15,774 nt of DNA from an uncultured Lachnospiraceae bacterium (GTDB lineage: Bacteria > Bacillota > Clostridia > Lachnospirales > Lachnospiraceae), in assembly GCA_910585995.1 (NCBI GenBank), contig CAJUGG010000040.1:1-15774 (forward strand). Direction: 5' to 3'. The notes under the pieces are model-generated. The model made no database searches. It worked only from the letters and a program-made list of their open reading frames with translations, and was not told the origin of the DNA. This document shows positions 12,613 to 15,774 of the stretch, one piece after another. Position numbers and translations under genes: made by a program. Each line of letters opens with the position of its first letter. The stretch's first letter is position 1.

Positions 12613-13734
12613 CTATGGATTATCGCGGTCGGTCTTTTCTCTTTGACTTTCCTTTTTACGTCTTCTGAACCAGACGACGATCAGGCCCATCAGGGCTGCG
12701 GAGGCAGCGAGGGCGATCAGGACCGAGCCTGATAACATCCGGGGGCCTTCGTCAATACTGCCACGGTCTAAGGGGACCTCTTCGTCACCTTGCTCGATAA
12801 GGTCCTGGGGGCCTTCATCTAATGGGACCTCTCCATCGGCGGCTTCCTGTAAGCCGGCTCCGGCGTCTGCTCCGGCTCCTCCATCCGCTGCTCCGCCTCC
12901 TGGGGCGGCTGCAGCTCCTCCTCCGTCTGCTGCTCCTCCTGGGGCGGCTGCGGCGCCTCCTGCTATAGCTCCTGTGCCAGCGGCACCTCCTGCGGCGGCA
13001 GTCCCTGGGGCGGCTTCTCCGCCTCCTGGGGCGCCTTCAGGGGCAGTTGCAGTGCCTCCGCCACCGCCAGGTTCTGTGGTGGTGCCTCCGCCGCCTCCTG
13101 CTCCGGTACGGACTCTGGCGTACTCGAAAGTAAATACGTTTTCAGCGGTGTTGGCGGTCAGGGTTCTGGTCAGGTTATAGGCTTGGGGTTCGTAGCCTTC
13201 GATATAGAGAAAGGCTACCACCGGACGGTCGCCGACGTTGCCGTAGTAGGTGCGGCTGGGAGCTAAGGTACGGCCGGAAGTGTCCTGGTAGTTGACTACA
13301 TAGGAAGTCAGTTCTCCGCGGATGCCATAGGCTACTACGTAGTCCTGGTCTTTTTCTACGCGGAAAGCGGAGAGGGAGACGGTGTCGTTGTCCCGTCCGC
13401 TCTGGCGGATGCCTTTGACGTAATACTTGCTGTTTTCCTTCAGATCTACAGCTCCTGCCATTGCAGCGTCAAAGCTGACGACATCATTTCTCATCAGACC
13501 GCTGACGGTAACGACGGAGCCGCTGCCGCTGATCTGGTAGGAAGAGCCGCTTTTGCTGTTGTCGACCATGACATGGCTGGTGCCTGCAAAGCTGCCATGA
13601 TTGCCGGTGTAGAAATTCACGGTATAGGTGTAAGCTTTCTGGCCTTCGGCGTGTGTGTGAAGTGCGCCTGTCGTAAAGCATAAGCACAGAGACAAGGCGC
13701 CCGCAAACAGTTTGTGAATGATCTTTTTATTCAT
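12613..13734 (-). CDS. Surface protein: MucBP-like domain, Gly/Ala-rich stalk, C-terminal membrane anchor
   Basis: The 373-residue product begins with a signal peptide (about 1-29, likely cut after HTHA). A beta-rich region (30-140) follows, then a MucBP-like domain (about 142-206: VVNYQDTSGRTL, YYGNVGD, IEGYEP, then VFTFEYA). Residues 208-297 are almost only Gly, Ala, Pro and acidic residues. Next come two copies of EVPLD (302-306, 319-323), a membrane helix (about 336-356) and an RRRKK tail. MucBP domains occur in surface proteins that bind mucus glycans. The EEVPL linker is one normally seen just before a sortase signal of the xPxTGD type, but here no such signal follows; the sequence runs into GSIDEGPRMLSG instead. 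It may be held only by its membrane helix. It overlaps the preceding gene by 8 nt and uses an AGGAGG site inside it. Confidence 0.88.
   Translation of the reverse strand: MNKKIIHKLFAGALSLCLCFTTGALHTHAEGQKAYTYTVNFYTGNHGSFAGTSHVMVDNSKSGSSYQISGSGSVVTVSGLMRNDVVSFDAAMAGAVDLKENSKYYVKGIRQSGRDNDTVSLSAFRVEKDQDYVVAYGIRGELTSYVVNYQDTSGRTLAPSRTYYGNVGDRPVVAFLYIEGYEPQAYNLTRTLTANTAENVFTFEYARVRTGAGGGGGTTTEPGGGGGTATAPEGAPGGGEAAPGTAAAGGAAGTGAIAGGAAAAPGGAADGGGAAAAPGGGAADGGAGADAGAGLQEAADGEVPLDEGPQDLIEQGDEEVPLDRGSIDEGPRMLSGSVLIALAASAALMGLIVVWFRRRKKESQREKTDRDNP
12844..13113 (-). repeat. Low-complexity Gly/Ala/Pro coding tract
   Basis: This codes for residues 208-297 of the surface protein. Seen on the plus strand, units such as CTCCTCCTGGGGCGGCTGC recur with small changes, for example near 12895-12911 and 12931-12950. 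The tract is much richer in G+C than its surroundings and is likely to vary in length between strains through slippage or recombination. Confidence 0.75.
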
Positions 13735-14533
13735 CTTCCTCTCCTCCTTTGTCCCTGCGCAGGCGTATGAAAGCGGCTGCCATCAAGGCTAAACCGGCAC
13801 ACAGAGCGACGGTGGACCACAGTAAGATCAAAGAGGTATCTCCGGTCTGTACGTTTCCCACTTGATAGACTTGAGAAGTGGGCGGGTTGGATGTAGGGGG
13901 ATTTCCTCCGCCTCCATCGTTGCCGCCGCCTCCGCCGCCATTTCCTCCGCCTCCACCGCCGGATACGGGTTCTACAGCAAAGGCGAGCTGCAGTTTGGCT
14001 AAGGTGTTCTGGTAGCCGTTGCCCTGAGTCTCGCCGTCTAAGGCTACGGTCAGGCCGATCTTTCCGTTTTCACCGGAAGCTAAACGGTCTAAATAGAAAA
14101 ATTCATCCATATTGTCGGTGACTTCGTGAAGGCCTTCTCCGGCGGCGCTTGTCTTCTCACCGCCGACGTTTTCGCTGCTGTAGAGGGTGGTGGTCTGGCC
14201 TTCGTGGTTTACATAAGTCAGTTCGTAAGTGTAGGCTCCGCCGCTGGCAGCACTCTGGCTGTCTTCTAAACTTTGGAGAACTTCGTTAGTCATATACCAG
14301 TCGGTAGGCTTGTTGTGCTGATTCTCCAGAGCGAGCTGAAGCGTGATCTGGTCGCCGGGCTGTAAGGCGTAGATCGCTTCTGCCAGGTCAGACGACTCAA
14401 AATTGCTCTCTAACTTTTTTCCAGTAAACTGTGCCTTCCAGTCGTCCCTTCCCTGATAATTCTCTGCTCGTACAGGAAGTACGCTGCCCGCCAACACAAA
14501 CGCGGCGGCCAGGCACCAATATCTATTTTTCAT
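13727..14533 (-). CDS. Surface protein with NVQTG sorting-like signal
   Basis: The 268-residue product has a signal peptide (about 1-23, ending PVRA before EN) and a secreted domain of about 165 residues with many beta-type stretches (QITLQLALENQ, YTYELTYVNHEGQ, KIGLTVALDGE). A Gly-rich linker (191-210), a Pro/Thr/Ser segment, NVQTGD (227-232), a hydrophobic helix (about 234-256) and an RLRRDKGG tail complete it. The three-part C terminus is that of a sortase substrate; NVQTG resembles class B-type or clostridial signals rather than LPXTG. No sortase gene is in the window. The start has AGGAGG 8 nt upstream. It lies between the signal peptidase gene and the MucBP-like gene and overlaps the latter by 8 nt. 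The secreted domain's function is unknown. Confidence 0.87.
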   Translation of the reverse strand: MKNRYWCLAAAFVLAGSVLPVRAENYQGRDDWKAQFTGKKLESNFESSDLAEAIYALQPGDQITLQLALENQHNKPTDWYMTNEVLQSLEDSQSAASGGAYTYELTYVNHEGQTTTLYSSENVGGEKTSAAGEGLHEVTDNMDEFFYLDRLASGENGKIGLTVALDGETQGNGYQNTLAKLQLAFAVEPVSGGGGGGNGGGGGGNDGGGGNPPTSNPPTSQVYQVGNVQTGDTSLILLWSTVALCAGLALMAAAFIRLRRDKGGEEDE

Positions 14534-14571
14534 CTCTCACTACCTCCTATTGAAGTTCCGCTCCATCCCTA

Positions 14572-14630
14572 CCAGCACCCGGAACGGTTTTCCGTCGCGT
14601 CCCGCGCCTGAAAATCGTTCCGGGTGCTGG
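14572..14630. repeat. Long hairpin between two genes of the surface operon
   Basis: CCAGCACCCGGAACG (14572-14586) is the exact reverse complement of 14616-14630. The stem continues inward with GTTTTC/GAAAAT (14587-14592, 14610-14615, one G-T pair), making 21 bp around a 17-nt GC-rich loop. No T-run follows on the minus strand, so it is not a plain terminator. It fills most of the 114-nt gap between the signal peptidase stop and the next start. It could stabilise or cleave the transcript to set unequal protein amounts, or be a REP-like insertion. Confidence 0.85.
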
Positions 14631-14647
14631 CCGGGATTCCGCTGTTT

Positions 14648-15175
14648 TTATTTTCTAAACTTCTCTATTAGCGCGGCCACAACCTGAAGAAGCACTGCCG
14701 CCGCAATTACGCCTGCGGCCAGTACTTTTCCTTCTAAGCTGGTAAACAGCTCGGCGGCTTTTCCGGCTTTGGGGATGGTGCAGGCTACTTTTCCGATAAA
14801 GTTGTCATAGGGCACCGGGTTCATGTCTTGGGTCTGGTTCGCGTCTCCTTTGGTGATAAATTCTCCCATGACTACCCGGTTCTCTATCACCCGGTGCGTG
14901 ATGATCGAAGCTGCATCTTTCACTCCGTAAAATGCGATCACTTCTTCTTCCTCGATCTCTTCTGGCTGGGCTTCTGTGATGTACAAAAGGCTTCCTGTGG
15001 GAATCGCTGGCTCCATACTGCCACTGATGACGGAATAGATACGTACTCCAAAAAAGCGCGGAACGGTCAGAGGGATGCAGACTAGTACCAATATAAGCAG
15101 CAGACACATGCTGGTGGCTCCAAGTATGGCTGCTGCCGGATGTCTGCCCTTCTTCTTTGTCTTTTTTTCCTTCAC
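14648..15175 (-). CDS. Signal peptidase I, SipW (ER-type) class
   Basis: The 175-residue product has an N-terminal basic stretch and a membrane helix (about 15-38). The catalytic serine motif is SGSMEP (Ser53). His94 in ITHRVIE replaces the lysine of ordinary bacterial type I enzymes, and Asp111 in KGDAN completes the conserved set. The Ser-His arrangement defines the SipW/archaeal/ER class. A C-terminal membrane helix (about 150-170) and a basic tail follow. SipW enzymes process a small set of co-encoded proteins such as TasA/TapA in Bacillus, so the operon neighbours are the likely substrates. The start is GTG at 15175 with GGAAAGG 6 nt upstream. It begins 12 nt after the preceding gene, so translation may be coupled. 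Confidence 0.93.
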   Translation of the reverse strand: MKEKKTKKKGRHPAAAILGATSMCLLLILVLVCIPLTVPRFFGVRIYSVISGSMEPAIPTGSLLYITEAQPEEIEEEEVIAFYGVKDAASIITHRVIENRVVMGEFITKGDANQTQDMNPVPYDNFIGKVACTIPKAGKAAELFTSLEGKVLAAGVIAAAVLLQVVAALIEKFRK

Positions 15176-15187
15176 AGTGTGCCTTTC

Positions 15188-15774
15188 CTATCTCAGACTC
15201 AGACTTCCGTCTGCGGCGATATCGACATCCACACCCCAGGCACTCTTGATCGCATCCTGTGCATTGTGGGTCTGCACTGCATCCACCTCTGCATCCAACT
15301 GGAAGCGATAGTCATCATAGGTATAGGTTGTGGTAATTGTCTGATATCCTCTCTCATCCGTGGTCTTTGTCTCGGTCACTTTGGCAGTGATCGTGGGATC
15401 AATCCTTAACGTATCGGAAAAAGCCGGGGTACTCTGTCCGGATGGGAGAACGCCTGTATAGTACAGCACTGTACGTTCTGGCGTAGACGCTGCCTCATCC
15501 TCGATCCATCCGCTCCCGGTCAGATTCAGATCGATCAGGTTGGGTGATAAGGTCGTATCCACAGTTCCTTCGCTGTTGATCCAGCTCTTATGGAGGATCA
15601 CTCTCACATAGCTGTCGATAGCGCCGCTGTTGGCGACGGCAAGGACTTCGTCATAAGTCTTTCCTGGTGTCAGTTCTTCGCCTTCGCCTAACATATGCGT
15701 CAGCAGTTCTCCTCCGCCTTCATTCCATTTGTCTTCATCATAATTGCGGTAGCTGACGATCTCTCCATTTTCCA
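15188..15774 (-). CDS. Secreted protein of the SipW operon, 5' end outside the window
   Basis: The frame is open to the window edge (195 codons visible), with no start that must be used; an internal ATG at 15694 gives a 168-residue fragment but lacks a binding site and is preceded by coherent coding sequence. The visible part has GKTYDEVLAVANSGAIDSYVRVIL, which resembles the camelysin/TasA-type and SipW-cargo proteins of Clostridia, where a conserved strand pattern with SYVRV recurs. Residues further on are Thr-rich beta strands (TITTTYTYDDYRF). There is no anchor or sorting signal at its C terminus (DIAADGSLSLR), so it is probably released or polymerised. The signal peptidase gene follows after 12 nt and is the likely processing enzyme. 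The N terminus and signal peptide are not visible. Confidence 0.8.
   Translation of the reverse strand, partial: ENGEIVSYRNYDEDKWNEGGGELLTHMLGEGEELTPGKTYDEVLAVANSGAIDSYVRVILHKSWINSEGTVDTTLSPNLIDLNLTGSGWIEDEAASTPERTVLYYTGVLPSGQSTPAFSDTLRIDPTITAKVTETKTTDERGYQTITTTYTYDDYRFQLDAEVDAVQTHNAQDAIKSAWGVDVDIAADGSLSLR

Noticed and set aside
12311..12646. A 111-codon plus-strand frame in the LysR-surface operon gap
   Set aside because: It starts inside the promoter of the predicted small RNA, has no ribosome binding site, and crosses two terminator hairpins.
12844..13113. Collagen-like domain in the surface protein
   Set aside because: The tract is Gly/Ala/Pro-rich but lacks a regular Gly-X-Y period, so a collagen helix is not supported.

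Overview
The window looks like chromosomal DNA from an anaerobic, gut-type member of the Clostridia, most likely Lachnospiraceae. This is inferred from the moderate base composition, the strong AGGAGG-type ribosome binding sites, the mix of ATG and GTG starts, and the gene families present. I cannot name a genus or species from sequence alone. No rRNA, tRNA, CRISPR array, transposase or phage gene was seen.

Layout, left to right. (1) 84-1947: an unrecognised helical protein on the minus strand, with a sigma-28-like -10 box upstream and a terminator downstream, sits divergently from a secreted transglutaminase-like lipoprotein on the plus strand. (2) 1988-2199: a large imperfect palindrome fills the gap between two convergent genes. 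(3) 2221-7486: an envelope-defence block. It holds an ABC exporter (ATPase plus two ABC-2 permeases, lantibiotic-immunity/bacitracin type) on the minus strand, a divergent OmpR-type response regulator and sensor kinase on the plus strand, and a convergent VanZ-family membrane protein whose start lies just after a hairpin that buries its ribosome binding site. (4) 7587-8360: a histidine phosphatase. (5) 8545-11341: a 667-residue lipoprotein carrying two arms of LxDG heptad repeats (YhgE/Pip-type repeats), divergent from a TetR regulator. A perfect palindromic operator overlaps the -35 box of the lipoprotein promoter. (6) 11287-12612: a LysR regulator whose divergent partner is not a protein gene. 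A strong promoter, a ~77-nt transcript and an intrinsic terminator together predict a small RNA with anti-Shine-Dalgarno-like tracts and a C-rich loop. (7) 12613-15774: a minus-strand operon for cell-surface proteins. In transcription order it holds a secreted protein cut by the window end, a SipW-type signal peptidase, a surface protein with an NVQTG sorting-like signal, and a MucBP-like Gly/Ala-rich membrane-anchored protein.

How the parts work together. In region 3 the two-component system probably senses a cell-wall-active peptide or antibiotic and induces the neighbouring exporter. VanZ belongs to the same theme, although its control looks separate. In region 5 the TetR protein most likely represses the rod-like lipoprotein. 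In region 7 the dedicated signal peptidase most likely matures its operon-mates before they are attached to the envelope. The most novel-looking signals are the LysR-adjacent small RNA, the VanZ leader hairpin, the 212-bp palindrome, and the missing sorting motif in the last surface protein.
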